Positions 35,036 to 42,497 of a stretch of DNA of 64,000 bases are shown one piece after another. Every line of letters starts with the position of its first letter. Positions within the stretch are counted from its first letter, which is position 1. Position numbers and translations under genes: made by a program. Source of the stretch: VRUE01 sp963748075 (lineage in GTDB: Bacteria; Actinomycetota; Thermoleophilia; Solirubrobacterales; 70-9); the NCBI GenBank assembly GCA_963748075.1, contig CAVVHQ010000018.1, forward strand, positions 1-64,000, written 5' to 3'. The notes beneath the pieces are model-generated. The model ran no database searches. It had not been told where the DNA came from and worked only from the letters and a program-made list of their open reading frames with translations.

Positions 35036-35317
35036 ATGGCACTCGCAGACAAATCGGTGGAGCTATCCGAAGAAGTGTTGGACGAGATCAAAGACGGGCA
35101 GGAGACGGCGATCGGCGCCGTTCGCAACTTCGTCGGCAGCGTCGACAAGACGCTCGCTGGGTCGGCAAGCCCCTCGCAGGTCGAGGAAATCGTCGACTCG
35201 GCCCTGAAGATGGCCGACAAGCTGGTCGAGACCCAGTACGACTTCCTGAAGAAGGTCGTGCACAGCGCCGGCGAGTCGGTTGGGACCGGCGGGGGCGAGG
35301 AGGCGAAGTCGGGATGA
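35036..35317 (+). CDS. Phasin-like helical protein
   Basis: A 93-aa paralogue of 30615-30932: ELSEEVLDEIKDGQETAIGAV, SALKMADKLVETQYDFLKK and VVHSAGESVG. Highly helical and acidic. RBS AAGGGAG precedes the ATG. A TTTTCCGGATG sequence (34913-34923) lies 113 bp upstream and resembles the core of the 43-bp elements. It is coupled to the next gene by ATGA overlap. Confidence 0.7.
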   Translation: MALADKSVELSEEVLDEIKDGQETAIGAVRNFVGSVDKTLAGSASPSQVEEIVDSALKMADKLVETQYDFLKKVVHSAGESVGTGGGEEAKSG

Positions 35318-35649
35318 CCGCGCCCAAGGCCGAGGTCGCCAAGACCGCAGAGGGGGAGAGCAAGGAGCTCTCCGAGCAGTGGATCGAGCTGATCAGGACC
35401 GGCCAAGGGACGCTGGCCGAGACGCTGAGCGAGTTCGTCGAGACGGTGGAGAGGGTCGTGCCGGCGCGCGCCGGCCTCGCCAAACAGCGGGAGATCATCA
35501 ACTCCGGCCTGGAGATGGCACAGGCGATTGCCCGGGCGCAGTACAGCGCCGTCCGCAGCATCGCGCGCAGCGTCGTGGTGGTCAACGTCGAGGTCGACAC
35601 GGACGTCGACGTAGACGTCGACGTGGCGTCGAAACAGTCGACGAGCTAG
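35314..35649 (+). CDS. Phasin-like protein with a Val-Asp repeat tail
   Basis: A 111-aa protein of the same family: KELSEQWIELIRTGQGTLAET, INSGLEMAQAIARAQYSAV. The C-terminus switches into a short-period NVEVDTDVDVDVDVA run encoded by GTCGACGTAGAC-type repeats, then KQSTS. The repeat may extend or contract by slippage. It ends an operon of two phasin-like genes. Confidence 0.7.
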   Translation: MTAPKAEVAKTAEGESKELSEQWIELIRTGQGTLAETLSEFVETVERVVPARAGLAKQREIINSGLEMAQAIARAQYSAVRSIARSVVVVNVEVDTDVDVDVDVASKQSTS

Positions 35650-35697
35650 CCGAGTCGCACGGTGGGTACCGCCTCGACGTAGCCGGGGCGGTTGCCC

Positions 35698-37011
35698 GTG
35701 CCTGACCTCGCCGCGCCGGCGCCGGACCCCGCCTCGATCTTCCGCGACAGGAAGTTCCTCGCCCTGCTGGTGGTGGCGGCCCTGGTCGGCGTCGTCGCCT
35801 CGATCGTCGCCTGGGGCTTCCTCGAGCTCGTCTACTACCTGCAGCAGTGGGCCTTCACCGATCTCCCGGAAGGCCTCGGATTCGACGGCATGCCCCTTTG
35901 GTGGCCCCTCCCCGTGCTGGCGCTCGCCGGCCTGATCACCGCCTGGGCGATCGAGCGCCTTCCCGGCCAGGGGGGACACGTTCCCGCCGAGGGCCTCGAC
36001 CCGGACCCCGTCCAGCCGGTCGAGGTCCCGGGCGTGATCCTGGCGGGCCTCGCCTCGATCGGCCTCGGGACGGTGCTCGGGCCGGAGGCTCCCCTGATCG
36101 CGATCGGCAGCGGCCTCGGCATCTTCGTCGCGCAGCGGCTGCGCGGCGCGGCCACGGCGCAGGTCGGCCAGCTTCTGGCTGCCTCGGCGACCTTCGCCGC
36201 CCTCGCCTTCCTCTTCGGCTCGCCGATCGTCGCCGCGGTGATCCTGATCGAGGCCGCCGGGCTGGGGGGAGAGAAGCTGCCCTTGGTCCTGGTCCCGGGC
36301 CTGCTCGCCTCCGGCATCGGATCCCTGGTCTGGATCGGGATGGGCTCCTGGACGGGCCTCAGCACCGCCGACATCTCGATCAGCCCGCTCGAGCTTGCGT
36401 CCTTCCCCAGCCCGACCTTCGTCGACTTCGTCTGGACCGTCGGGCTGGCCGCCGCGATCGCCGTGGGGATGATCGCGATCTTCCGGCTCGCCGGCGAGGC
36501 GCGGCGCCTGCTCGTCAGCCGCTCCTACCTGCTGCTGCCGGCCGCCGGCCTGCTGGTCGCGGGCCTGGCGATCGCCTTCTCCAAGGCCGCCGACAAAGGC
36601 ACCGGCGAGGTGCTCTTCTCGGGCCAGGACGCGCTCGGCCCGCTGGTCGAAGGCGCGGGCGCCTGGTCGCTTGGCGCCCTGGCGCTGCTGATCGGCTTCA
36701 AGGGCCTCGCCTACGCGGTGTCGCTGGGAGGGTTTCGCGGCGGCCCGGTGTTCCCGTCGATGTTCCTCGGCGCCGCCGCGGGGCTGATGGCCGCCCAGCT
36801 CCCTGGCTTCTCGACGACCCCGGCCGTGGCAGTCGGCATCGGCGCCGCGGTGGTCTCGGTGCTCGGCCTGCCGCTGTCGGGCGCCGTGCTCGGCATCGTC
36901 CTCACGGCCTCGGCGGGCCCCGCCGTCGCGCCGCTGGTGATCACCGGGGTCGTGGTCGCCTACCTTGTGAGGATCGCCCTGACGCCTCCGAAGGCCGCGG
37001 ACCCCGTCTGA
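35698..37011 (+). CDS. ClC-family chloride channel/transporter
   Basis: A 437-aa membrane protein with about 10-11 helices. Anion-selectivity segments are GPEAPLIAIG (in place of GREGP) near residue 125 and GGFRGGPVFPS near residue 345. GSPIVAAVILIEAAG lies between them. The usual gating Glu of GxEGP may be the E in GPEAP. It starts 48 bases after the phasin operon; a TTG two codons upstream is an alternative start. Probably exchanges chloride and protons. Confidence 0.9.
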   Translation: MPDLAAPAPDPASIFRDRKFLALLVVAALVGVVASIVAWGFLELVYYLQQWAFTDLPEGLGFDGMPLWWPLPVLALAGLITAWAIERLPGQGGHVPAEGLDPDPVQPVEVPGVILAGLASIGLGTVLGPEAPLIAIGSGLGIFVAQRLRGAATAQVGQLLAASATFAALAFLFGSPIVAAVILIEAAGLGGEKLPLVLVPGLLASGIGSLVWIGMGSWTGLSTADISISPLELASFPSPTFVDFVWTVGLAAAIAVGMIAIFRLAGEARRLLVSRSYLLLPAAGLLVAGLAIAFSKAADKGTGEVLFSGQDALGPLVEGAGAWSLGALALLIGFKGLAYAVSLGGFRGGPVFPSMFLGAAAGLMAAQLPGFSTTPAVAVGIGAAVVSVLGLPLSGAVLGIVLTASAGPAVAPLVITGVVVAYLVRIALTPPKAADPV

Positions 37012-37015
37012 GCCG

Positions 37016-38431
37016 ATGCCCGATTCGATCCAAAGCCATCCGGGATCGCCGGACGAGCGCGCCGCTGCCGGCAAGGCCGCCCGCGCCGCCGCGCCGCGCT
37101 CGAGCCACGGCGAATGGGCGCCCGCCGGCGATCGCCCGGACCCGGTCGAGCTGCTGGAGCGCCAGGCCGGCTCGCGGGTCGGCCCGCTGGTTCCGCTGCG
37201 CTACGGTCGGATGCTGGCCTCGCCCTTCGCCTTCTACCGCGGCGCGGCGGCGGTGATGGCGGCGGACCTCGACGGCACGCCGCGCTCGGGCCTCGAGACG
37301 CAGCTCTGCGGCGATGCCCACCTCTCCAACTTCGGCGCCTTCGCCTCGCCGGAGCGGCGGCTCGTCTTCGACCTCAACGACTTCGACGAGACCCTGCCCG
37401 GGCCGTGGGAGTGGGACGTGAAGCGGCTCGCCGCCAGCTTCTCGCTGGCCGGCCGCGAGCGCGGCTGCGGCAAGAAGGAGCGGCGTCGCATCGTGCGGGC
37501 CGCGGCGCGCGAATACCGCGAGACGATGCGGCGGCTGGCGGGGATGGGCAACCTCGAGTCCTGGTACCAGGGGCTCGACGCCGACGCGATCGCCGCCCGG
37601 TGGGCGGACGCGGCGGGCGGCAGGCAGCGCAAGGCGTTCAAACGCAATGTCGCCAAGGCGCGCGCCAAGGACAGCAGCCGCGCCTTCGCGAAGCTGGTCG
37701 AGGAGGTCGACGGCCAGCCGCGCATCGCCGCCGACCCGCCGCTGGTCGTGCCGGTCCGCGAGCTGGCCGCGGAGGAAGCGCCGGGGGTGGACGTCAAAGC
37801 CCTGGTCCTCGAGGTCCTCTCCGACTACCGCGACTCGATCGCGGCCGAGCGCCGCGCCGTGGTCGACAGCTACCGCCTCGCCGACGTGGCCTTCAAGGTC
37901 GTCGGCGTCGGCAGCGTCGGCACCCGCGCCTGGATCGCCCTGATGCTGGGCCGGGACCAGGCCGACCCGCTGTTCCTCCAGATCAAGGAGGCGCAGCGCT
38001 CGGTGCTGGAGCCGTATGCGGCGCCGAGCCGCTTCGAGCACCAGGGCGAGCGGGTCGTCCACGGGCAGCGGCTGATGCAGGCGGCGGGCGACGTCCTGCT
38101 CGGCTGGGTGCGGGCGAAGGGGGCGGACGGGAAGCTGCGTGACTTCTACCTGCGCCAGCTCTGGGACTGGAAGGGCTCGGCACGGGTCGAGTCGATGGAC
38201 GCCCGCGGCCTCACCGTCTACGCCGAGATCTGCGGCACGACCCTGGCCAACGCCCATGCCCGCGGCGGCGACCGGATCGCGATCGCCGCCTACCTCGGCA
38301 AGGGCGACGCCTTCGACCGGGCGATGGCCGAGTTCGCCGAGGCCTACGCCGACCGCAGCGAAGCGGACTACGCGTCGCTGCGCGACGCGGCCCGCGACGG
38401 CCGCGTCGAGGTCGCTGCGGACCCAGGCTGA
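37016..38431 (+). CDS. DUF2252 protein
   Basis: A 471-aa soluble protein of the DUF2252 family. Recognisable: PFAFYRGAAAVMAADL, CGDAHLSNFGAFASPERR, VFDLNDFDETLPGPWEWDVKRLAAS and the C-terminal YLRQLWDWKGSARVESM. The CGDAHxxNFG and FDLNDFDE segments resemble kinase-like phosphotransferase sites, but no activity is established. It follows the ClC gene after 4 bases. Confidence 0.88.
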   Translation: MPDSIQSHPGSPDERAAAGKAARAAAPRSSHGEWAPAGDRPDPVELLERQAGSRVGPLVPLRYGRMLASPFAFYRGAAAVMAADLDGTPRSGLETQLCGDAHLSNFGAFASPERRLVFDLNDFDETLPGPWEWDVKRLAASFSLAGRERGCGKKERRRIVRAAAREYRETMRRLAGMGNLESWYQGLDADAIAARWADAAGGRQRKAFKRNVAKARAKDSSRAFAKLVEEVDGQPRIAADPPLVVPVRELAAEEAPGVDVKALVLEVLSDYRDSIAAERRAVVDSYRLADVAFKVVGVGSVGTRAWIALMLGRDQADPLFLQIKEAQRSVLEPYAAPSRFEHQGERVVHGQRLMQAAGDVLLGWVRAKGADGKLRDFYLRQLWDWKGSARVESMDARGLTVYAEICGTTLANAHARGGDRIAIAAYLGKGDAFDRAMAEFAEAYADRSEADYASLRDAARDGRVEVAADPG

Positions 38432-38512
38432 GTCGCCTCGGCTTGAGGCTCTGGGTAAGCACCTCTGTAGAGCCAAATCGAATCGGGACGGGCGCTTGGG
38501 CGTTGCACTGTC

Positions 38513-38529
38513 CGTACAAAGGTCGTACA
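38513..38529 (+). promoter_or_regulatory. Direct-repeat operator before the DUF1778 antitoxin
   Basis: CGTACA occurs at 38513-38518 and 38524-38529, 11 bp apart, just upstream of the ATG at 38538. Ribbon-helix-helix antitoxins bind direct repeats of this size and spacing, so autoregulation is plausible. Confidence 0.45.
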
Positions 38530-38537
38530 TTGTGCGC

Positions 38538-38819
38538 ATGGAGCCGACGACGAGCGCGAAGACCCGCCGGGTCGAGGTCCGGATGACCGACGAGGAGCGC
38601 GATCTGGAGCAGGCCGCCGCAGCCGCTCGCGGTCAGACGCTCAGCGAGTTCGTCCGCCAGGCGGCAAGGCGCGAGGCCGAGCAGGTGCTGGCCGAGAGAA
38701 CCAGCATTGTGCTCAACGCCGAGGAGGCCGACCGCTTCCTTGCTGCGCTCGACGACCCCGCGTCCTTCGAGCCCGGCCTCGGCGCTCTCACCGAGCGCCC
38801 CAGCGTCCTGGACGGTTGA
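38538..38819 (+). CDS. DUF1778 (TacA-like) antitoxin
   Basis: A 93-aa ribbon-helix-helix antitoxin: RRVEVRMTDEERDLEQAAAAARGQTLSEFVRQAARREAEQVL is the classic DUF1778 N-terminus, here only the first twenty residues are quoted in parts. The C-terminal IVLNAEEADRFLAALDDP segment binds the GNAT toxin. It overlaps the toxin gene (TGA within TTGA). Starts at 38538, just after the direct repeat. Confidence 0.88.
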   Translation: MEPTTSAKTRRVEVRMTDEERDLEQAAAAARGQTLSEFVRQAARREAEQVLAERTSIVLNAEEADRFLAALDDPASFEPGLGALTERPSVLDG

Positions 38820-39047
38820 GTTCCCGCTTCGGGGCGGTCGAGCCGCTCGGATCGCGCCACCGGGTCGACCACTTCGACTGCGGCCGCGAGCAACTCGACC
38901 GCTGGCTGCGCGCCTATGCCGGTCAGGGGCAGCGCCGCGACACGGCACGCTCGTTCGCCGTCTGTCGCGCCGGCGAGTCCGATGTGGTCGGCTACTGCAC
39001 GCTCGTCGCCTCCCAAGTCGAGCACGACGATGCGACGTGGGCAGGGC
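38816..39047 (+). pseudogene. Truncated GNAT acetyltransferase toxin (TacT-like)
   Basis: The first ~77 residues are a TacT-type N-terminus: FDCGREQLDRWLRAYAGQGQ and VGYCTLVASQVEHDDAT. TacT toxins are about 160 aa; the acetyl-CoA-binding second half is missing. Beyond 39047 the sequence no longer resembles the family (WAGRISWRAF). The start is TTG overlapping the antitoxin stop. The cut lies next to the aspartic protease unit, so the end was probably lost in the island's rearrangement. Confidence 0.75.
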
Positions 39048-39151
39048 GGATTTCCTGGCGCGCATTTGGCTCTCCAGAGCCATTTCAGGTTCTCCCAGTT
39101 CTGCGGTTTTCTCTCAATTTGGGCCCCCGAATAGGCCCTTGGGATCAGCTC

Positions 39152-39668
39152 TCAGCCCGTGCGGACGACGCCGAAGCGCTGATCGAAGGCGTCCCGGTCC
39201 TCGACGGCGACAGCTTGGGCGAAGCGGCTCGCGGTGACTGTGAAGCGATCGAGGAAGCCGACGCTGCCGAGCAGCACCAAGCCGTCGCTGTGCCAATCCT
39301 CGACGAAGCCGATCTTGGCCTGCCACTCCAGATGCGCATCCTGCACACCGTCGGCGGGATGCAAGCGCAACGAGACTGTCTTGTAGCGAGCCGTCAGCGT
39401 ACGGCCCCCGACCGCATGCTGGCTCTCGCCCTCGTTGTCGGTGAGATCGACATCCAACTCGACGGTGAGCAGATTGCTCGCCAAAACCGCATCCGCCCCC
39501 GTGTCGATGAGGCCGGTCAGCTGCGAAGTGCTCCGCTCGCCGCTCGCTCGCCAGGGAGACCTGCACGAAGGGGCGGAAGACCGGCTCACCAAGCCGAGTC
39601 GACTGGGCATCCTCGCGATATGGATAGAGCCACGGCAACGGTGGCCGCGGCTCATCCCATTCCGACAT
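39152..39668 (-). pseudogene. Retropepsin-like aspartic protease with a frameshift
   Basis: The start MSEWDEPRPPLPWLYPYRED with PVFRPFVQVSLASERR is in one frame; near 39530 the frame shifts and continues as STSQLTGLIDTGADAVLASN, holding the catalytic D-T-G-A aspartate, up to FGVVRTG at 39152. After correction the length is about 170 aa, typical of the aspartyl protease family (gag-polyprotein-like) in bacteria. It overlaps the DUF5678-like gene by 17 bases, a common pairing for these proteins. Confidence 0.65.
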
Positions 39669-39843
39669 AAAGCGGCTCGTCCGCATACGGGACGCGGCCG
39701 TGGACCACGACGTGATCGCGGCCCTTCGCCTTGCGAAGGACCGCGTGCGGGTCCTTGTCGGCAATGACGACCTTGCCCGTGCGCAGGTCGATTGCCACGT
39801 ACTGACCCTCGTAGCCTCGGAAGTCGGTGCGGATCGGCTTCAT
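39652..39843 (-). CDS. DUF5678-like small protein
   Basis: A 63-aa protein with RGYEGQYVAIDLRTGKVVIADKD then a VLRKAKGRDHVVVHGRVPYAD segment. It matches the short YEGQYVALxxGKVVAxGKD pattern of DUF5678. Known partner genes often encode a retropepsin-like protein and here the overlap (17 bases) supports translational coupling. Confidence 0.65.
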   Translation of the reverse strand: MKPIRTDFRGYEGQYVAIDLRTGKVVIADKDPHAVLRKAKGRDHVVVHGRVPYADEPLYVGMG

Positions 39844-39937
39844 GCCAGCGGATGGTAGCGCGCGAGTTCCCGGAAAACGCGAGGCGGTAGCGACGACAAG
39901 GCAATGCGCATCACCGTCTGCGGTAGGCGCCCCGACA

Positions 39938-40150
39938 TCATCGGGCCGCCGGTTGGTCCATCGAAAAGGCGGCCTCGACGATCGCGCTCTCGCGCTCACT
40001 CGGCGAGTAGTCCGCGTAGATCAGGGCTTGATGTCGCGGTGCCCCACCCACTCCTGCAACGTCCGCATCGGCACTCCGGCTGCGGCCATTCTCGTCCCGA
40101 AGGTGTGCGGCAGGTCGTGAAGCGGACCTCTCGCACCCCCGCCGCCTCGA
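39938..40150 (-). pseudogene. Tyrosine recombinase (phage integrase) C-terminal remnant
   Basis: The fragment reads HDLPHTFGTRMAAAGVPMRTLQ then EWVGHRDIK, the C-terminal catalytic core of a site-specific recombinase. The catalytic Arg of HxxR is replaced by Pro (H-D-L-P). One base is missing after DIK; in the other frame LIYADYSPSERESAIVEAAF continues with the catalytic Tyr. The N-terminal two thirds are absent. It abuts the 3' end of tRNA-Leu, the usual place for an integrase. Confidence 0.85.
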
Positions 40151-40166
40151 TTCCGGGGGCTTTCTA

Positions 40167-40252
40167 TGCGGCTGAATGGAGTCGAACCATCACGCCCCGT
40201 GAGGGGCACAAGGCCCTCAACCTTGCGCGTCTACCAGTTCCGCCACAGCCGC
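40167..40252 (-). tRNA. tRNA-Leu (anticodon GAG)
   Basis: The minus strand folds as an 86-nt type II tRNA: acceptor GCGGCTG/CAGCCGC, D-loop AACTGGTAGACGC, anticodon stem CAAGG-TTGAGGG-CCTTG, long variable arm TGCCCCTCACGGGGCG, T-arm with GGTTCGACTCC. Discriminator A, no encoded CCA. An integrase remnant lies downstream of its 3' end. Confidence 0.95.
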
Positions 40253-40358
40253 TCGTGGGCGGTCGATTCTAGATGGTCGGCTCCGCTACGGCGTGGGCCG
40301 GTCGGTCGCGTGCGGGACGGGGGCTGGCTTGAATGCGTCCGGAGCACGCGGTAGCCTG

Positions 40359-40372
40359 CGAACACTTGTTCG
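40359..40372 (+). promoter_or_regulatory. SOS box (LexA operator)
   Basis: CGAACACTTGTTCG is a perfect palindrome of the actinobacterial SOS type (CGAAC-N4-GTTCG), 39 bp before the lexA start. It implies autoregulation by LexA. Confidence 0.9.
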
Positions 40373-40411
40373 AAGGCTAACGGCGGCTTTGCCGGCGATG
40401 AGGAGGATCGG

Positions 40412-41026
40412 GTGGATCTTGACCTGACCAAGAGGCAGAAGGAGATCTTCGACTTCATCGGTCGCTACGCGGCCAAGACGGGCTACCCGCCGACGGTGCG
40501 GGAGATCGGCAAGGCGGTCGGGTTGCATTCGTCCTCGACCGTGCACACGCACCTCGCCAACCTGGAGAAGATCGGGCTGCTGCGGCGCGACCCGACCAAG
40601 CCGCGGGCGATCGAGCTGTTGATCGACCGGGCCAAGAGGACGATCCTGCCGGGCGAGGGAGGGCTGCCGCTGGTCGGACAGGTCGCCGCGGGCGAGCCGA
40701 TTCTCGCCGAGGAGAACATCGAGGAGTACATCGAGATCCCCGACGTGATCGGCGGCGAGGACGGCGACTACGTCCTGCGGGTGCGCGGCGAAAGCATGAA
40801 GGAAGCCGGCATCTTCGAGGGCGACTACGTGGTCGTCCGCCCGGCCGACGAGGCCTCCGACGGCGAGATCGTCGTCGCCCTGATCGGCGACGAGGCGACC
40901 GTGAAGCGCTTCTTCCGCGAGAACGACCACGTTCGCCTGCAGCCCGAGAACGAGGCGATGGAGCCGATCCGCTCCGCCGAGGCCACGGTGCTTGGCAAGG
41001 TGATCGGGGTCGTCCGCAAGGTCTGA
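40412..41026 (+). CDS. lexA: LexA SOS repressor
   Basis: A 204-aa repressor of the DNA damage response. The winged helix N-terminal domain (TKRQKEIFDFIGRYA, YPPTVREIGKAVGLHSSSTV) is followed by the latent protease domain: cleavage site A93-G94 in QVAAGEP, catalytic S128 in RGESMKEAG and K165 in EATVKRFF. GTG start with AGGAGG RBS. SOS box upstream. Confidence 0.97.
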   Translation: MDLDLTKRQKEIFDFIGRYAAKTGYPPTVREIGKAVGLHSSSTVHTHLANLEKIGLLRRDPTKPRAIELLIDRAKRTILPGEGGLPLVGQVAAGEPILAEENIEEYIEIPDVIGGEDGDYVLRVRGESMKEAGIFEGDYVVVRPADEASDGEIVVALIGDEATVKRFFRENDHVRLQPENEAMEPIRSAEATVLGKVIGVVRKV

Positions 41027-41042
41027 CGGGACCCGGGCGCCG

Positions 41043-41270
41043 TCAAGGCCACTGGCCCGCCTCGATCAGCTGCTTGTAGCGCCGTTGCCGGCGGCACGCG
41101 TCGCGCATCACCAGCGGCAGCAACCGTAAGGCCAGCCGCGGGAAGAGGTCGAAGAACCGCAGCATCGGCGCGCGCCGGCGGGGCAGCACGAGCAGCGGGC
41201 GCGACCGTTCGGTCAGCTTGCCGCCTCGATCGCGACCTGCTCGGGGGTGAGCAAGTGGCCGGAGATGGAG
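41043..41270 (-). pseudogene. C-terminal fragment of an SDR oxidoreductase
   Basis: The minus strand reads SGHLLTPEQVAIEAA and, after a one-base frame change, LTERSRPLLVLPRRRAPML and FFDLFPRLALRLLPLVMRD, ending QRRYKQLIEAGQWP. This is the end of a short-chain dehydrogenase of the type that has a basic C-terminal membrane-surface helix. The catalytic and nucleotide-binding parts are gone. It abuts the rnpB promoter region. Confidence 0.6.
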
Positions 41271-41368
41271 CTGGCCGCGCCGGGGCTCCGGTGACGACGG
41301 CAACTGGCGTCGGCCCCGAGATATTCGATGCAATCGCATCGATCGCTACGCCGCGCGGTACCATCGAG

Positions 41369-41734
41369 TGGCGGGCCGAGCGACCGCGGGGGGAGAGAAA
41401 ACCCCTCGAGGAAAGTCCGGACACCACAGGGCGAGGGCGGTGGGTAACGCCCACCCGGGGAAACCCGCGGGAAAGTGCCACAGAAACACACGGCCGATGG
41501 CGCGGCCACACGTGAGTCGCGTACAGGCAAAGGTGAAATGGTGCGGTAAGAGCGCACCGGCGTCGCGGCGACGCGGCGGCCAGGCAAACCCCGCCCGGTG
41601 CAAGGCCAAGCAGGACCGTCGACCCTGCCCGGCGAGGTCCAGGTAGGCCGCAGGGCCGTCCAGGCCCCCTCGGGACCCAGGTCCCGCGGAGATAGATGGT
41701 CGCTCCCGACAGGATCCGGCTTACAGGCCCGCTG
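41369..41734 (+). ncRNA. rnpB: RNase P RNA (type A)
   Basis: Contains the conserved core GAGGAAAGTCCGGACACCAC (CR-I), GAAAGTGCCACAGAAACACA (CR-II region), GGTAAGAGCGCACC, and the 3' GGCTTACAGGCCCGCT end. The outer helix P1 pairs GCGGGCC (41371-41377) with GGCCCGC (41726-41732). A TACCAT hexamer at 41359-41364 is a plausible -10. A strong terminator follows at once. Confidence 0.95.
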
Positions 41735-41736
41735 AG

Positions 41737-41765
41737 AGAAGGGCCCCCAGCCTGGGGGCCCTTCT
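41737..41765 (+). terminator. Terminator after rnpB
   Basis: AGAAGGGCCCCCAG (41737-41750) and its exact complement (41752-41765) form a 14-bp stem. It has few Ts after it, but the position directly after the RNase P RNA end supports termination. Confidence 0.8.
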
Positions 41766-41815
41766 CAACTTCGTCACAGAATCCTGTCTTAGCGTTTGCT
41801 AACGTGCCGCTGACT

Positions 41816-41946
41816 TCCGCTGAATCTCCGCCACATACCGCGGGGAGCGGGGGACCCACCGGTTGGGGCGAATCGCCGGCATCTGCCGCGTAGCGCAGCT
41901 CTTTCAGCGCGAGCCCGTCAGCTAACCCCGTAAGCGCCGGAAAGAG
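41816..41946 (+). promoter_or_regulatory. c-di-AMP riboswitch (ydaO/yuaA family)
   Basis: Contains the family hallmarks: GAGCGGGGGACCCACC, TTGGGGCGAATC, GTAGCGCAGCTCTTTC and CCCGTCAGCTAACCCCGTAAG, then GCGCCGGAAAGAG ending at the start codon. It lies in the leader of the RlpA-like gene. Such riboswitches typically turn off cell-wall hydrolases when c-di-AMP is high. Confidence 0.9.
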
Positions 41947-41948
41947 CG

Positions 41949-42434
41949 ATGAAGGAAGCCAGGAACCGCCTCGAGCGGAAAGATCGACGCTGGATCGCGC
42001 TGCTGCTGGTCGCCGCGGCCACGGTGGCCTGCGCGCCGGGCTTGGCCCAGGGCGACACCGGCGGCGCCTCGACCGTCGCCTCCAGCGGCGCGCAGGAAGG
42101 TCGCGGGCTCGCTTTCGCGCCGCTGCGCTCCGCCGGCGCCACCTGGTACGGCCCCGGCCTCTACGGCAAGCGCACCGCCTGTGGCCAGGTCCTGCGGCCG
42201 CGGACGATCGGCGTCGCGCACCGCGACCTGCCCTGCGGCACCCCGGTCAGGTTCGTCTACCACGGCCGCCAGGTCGTCACCAGGGTGATCGACCGCGGCC
42301 CCTACAGTCGCGGCAACGAATGGGACCTGACCAACGGCACCCGCCGGGTGCTGCGCTTCGGCGGCTCGGGCCGGATCCGCTACGCGGTCGCCCTGCGCTT
42401 CGCGCGCGCCGGCCTCGGCCAGCCGGGCCGGTAA
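41949..42434 (+). CDS. RlpA-like double-psi beta-barrel protein (cell-wall hydrolase)
   Basis: A 161-aa exported protein. The N-terminus has a signal/anchor (WIALLLVAAATVACAPGLA, residues about 15-33); the C-terminal domain carries the double-psi barrel TWYGPGLYGKRTACGQVL, then LPCGTPVRFVYHGRQVV and VIDRGPYSRGNEWDLT with the catalytic-like Asp. Related RlpA/resuscitation-factor-type enzymes act on peptidoglycan. The c-di-AMP riboswitch directly upstream fits wall remodelling control. Confidence 0.88.
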   Translation: MKEARNRLERKDRRWIALLLVAAATVACAPGLAQGDTGGASTVASSGAQEGRGLAFAPLRSAGATWYGPGLYGKRTACGQVLRPRTIGVAHRDLPCGTPVRFVYHGRQVVTRVIDRGPYSRGNEWDLTNGTRRVLRFGGSGRIRYAVALRFARAGLGQPGR

Positions 42435-42497
42435 CGGCCGTCCCGGCGGCTAACCTTCCCCGCTCAGAGGGGGATTACCACCGAGAGGAGCACGGGC

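Noticed and set aside
35590..35640. Short GTCGAC-type tandem repeat as CRISPR or VNTR
   Set aside because: It is in the coding frame of the phasin-like protein with a 6-base period; no spacers, so not a CRISPR array.
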